A stretch of 12,811 nt of DNA, from the NCBI GenBank assembly GCA_023416175.1, contig JAEZIE010000177.1:1-12811 (forward strand). Direction: 5' to 3'. This document shows positions 12,443-12,811 of this stretch, one piece after another. The notes below the pieces were generated by a model, which had not been told where the DNA came from, did no database searches, and saw only the letters and a program-made list of their open reading frames with translations. The stretch comes from Bacillota bacterium (GTDB taxonomy: Bacteria > Bacillota > Clostridia > Christensenellales > CAG-138). How positions within the stretch are numbered: the first letter of the stretch is position 1; each line of letters starts with the position of its first letter. Both the position numbers and the translations under genes were made by a program.

Positions 12443-12471
12443 AATGCGTACTCGCATCTCGTCTTTGCCCC
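12430..12471. terminator. Long hairpin over the gdhA stop, possible bidirectional terminator
   Basis: GGGGCAAAGA (12430-12439) pairs perfectly with TCTTTGCCCC (12462-12471). Pairing continues inward to ATGCG (12444-12448) / CGCAT (12453-12457) around a TACT loop, a 19-position stem with one mismatch and one G-U. The gdhA stop TGA (12440-12442) is inside the 5' arm. The tails are not strongly T-rich (AACTTAGTT on +, TGATTGATTCTTG on -). It lies between convergent genes and may end both transcripts or protect their 3' ends. Confidence 0.6.
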
Positions 12472-12493
12472 AACTTAGTTAACCGTTCTATAT

Positions 12494-12811
12494 TTAGAAA
12501 ACAACATTTTCTTTGTTTGTAACTTCGACAGACACGTGGAATACGGCAACGATATCGCCGTTTAAACCTACTCCTATTCTGACCCCGTTTTTTGTATATC
12601 GGCTCCACCAGTTATCCTCGGTTGAAATGGTATACCCATACTGCTCCATTACCTGATCTGCCTCATCAAGCGAACACCCAACCGAAAGCCCAAAAAGGGT
12701 GTATTTTGTTGTTTTGATTTGATATTCAATAATGTGATAGTTGTCAAGGACATCGGGGTAGCCGCCCATTGAGAAGGAGACATCATCGTTTTCAAGGCTG
12801 TAGCCCCCAAA
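12494..12811 (-). CDS. Unrecognised protein, C-terminal part only
   Basis: The reverse-strand frame is open from the window edge to a TAA at 12494-12496 (105 codons seen). The ATG at 12769 is probably internal, since the frame continues upstream with protein-like sequence (FGGYSLENDDVSFS before MGGYPDVLDNYHIIEY). The visible part reads as a compact alpha/beta module: strand-rich YHIIEYQIKTTKYTLFGLSVG, a helix SLDEADQVMEQYGY, then NWWSRYTKNGVRIGVGLNG and IVAVFHVSVEV. It has no signal peptide in view, no cofactor motif and no named family that I recognise. The repeated GGY near the edge hints at a duplicated segment. It converges on gdhA. Confidence 0.7.
   Translation of the reverse strand, partial: FGGYSLENDDVSFSMGGYPDVLDNYHIIEYQIKTTKYTLFGLSVGCSLDEADQVMEQYGYTISTEDNWWSRYTKNGVRIGVGLNGDIVAVFHVSVEVTNKENVVF

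Noticed and set aside
1..12811. CRISPR array, insertion sequence, tRNA or prophage genes
   Set aside because: No regularly spaced repeats, transposase motifs, cloverleaf sequences or phage-like genes were found on reading both strands.

Overview
The window is a chromosomal stretch of a Gram-positive, Clostridia-type bacterium. Supporting this are the order secY-adk-map-KOW gene-infA-rpmJ-rpsM-rpsK-rpsD-rpoA-rplQ, strong AGGAGG ribosome binding sites, a zinc-type Adk, S4 and L36, a long L17, and a glutamate dehydrogenase very like the NAD-dependent clostridial enzyme. G+C looks moderately high (my estimate, not computed), so a G+C-richer clostridial lineage is likely. I cannot name the genus.

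Positions 1-4975 hold the distal spc operon: the last codons of rplF, then rplR, rpsE, rpmD, rplO, secY, adk, map, a small KOW-domain RNA-binding gene, infA and rpmJ. All are on + and tightly packed, with overlapping stop/start codons at rplO/secY, adk/map and map/KOW. Positions 5275-8324 hold the alpha operon: rpsM, rpsK, rpsD, rpoA and rplQ, closed by an intrinsic terminator. The two blocks are separated by about 300 bases without a gene. That gap carries several hairpins and a 15-base stretch identical to the part of 16S rRNA that S4 binds. It looks like a leader RNA through which S4 (rpsD, third gene of this operon) could control its own operon. A second hairpin with the same core lies between rpsD and rpoA.

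After rplQ the usual clostridial neighbours (ecfA/cbiO, ecfT, truA) are absent. Instead there are single transcription units: a uracil/xanthine-type NCS2 permease with its own promoter, structured leader and strong terminator; a membrane-anchored protein of unknown function; and gdhA, an NAD-type glutamate dehydrogenase with a near-consensus promoter. gdhA carries an unusual 30-residue tail encoded by DNA containing two palindromes, the second overlapping its stop codon. The window ends with the 3' part of an unrecognised gene on -, converging on gdhA.

I see no tRNA, rRNA gene, insertion sequence, phage gene or CRISPR array. The best candidate for something little described is the 16S-mimicking leader before rpsM. 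The palindrome-built tail of gdhA is second.
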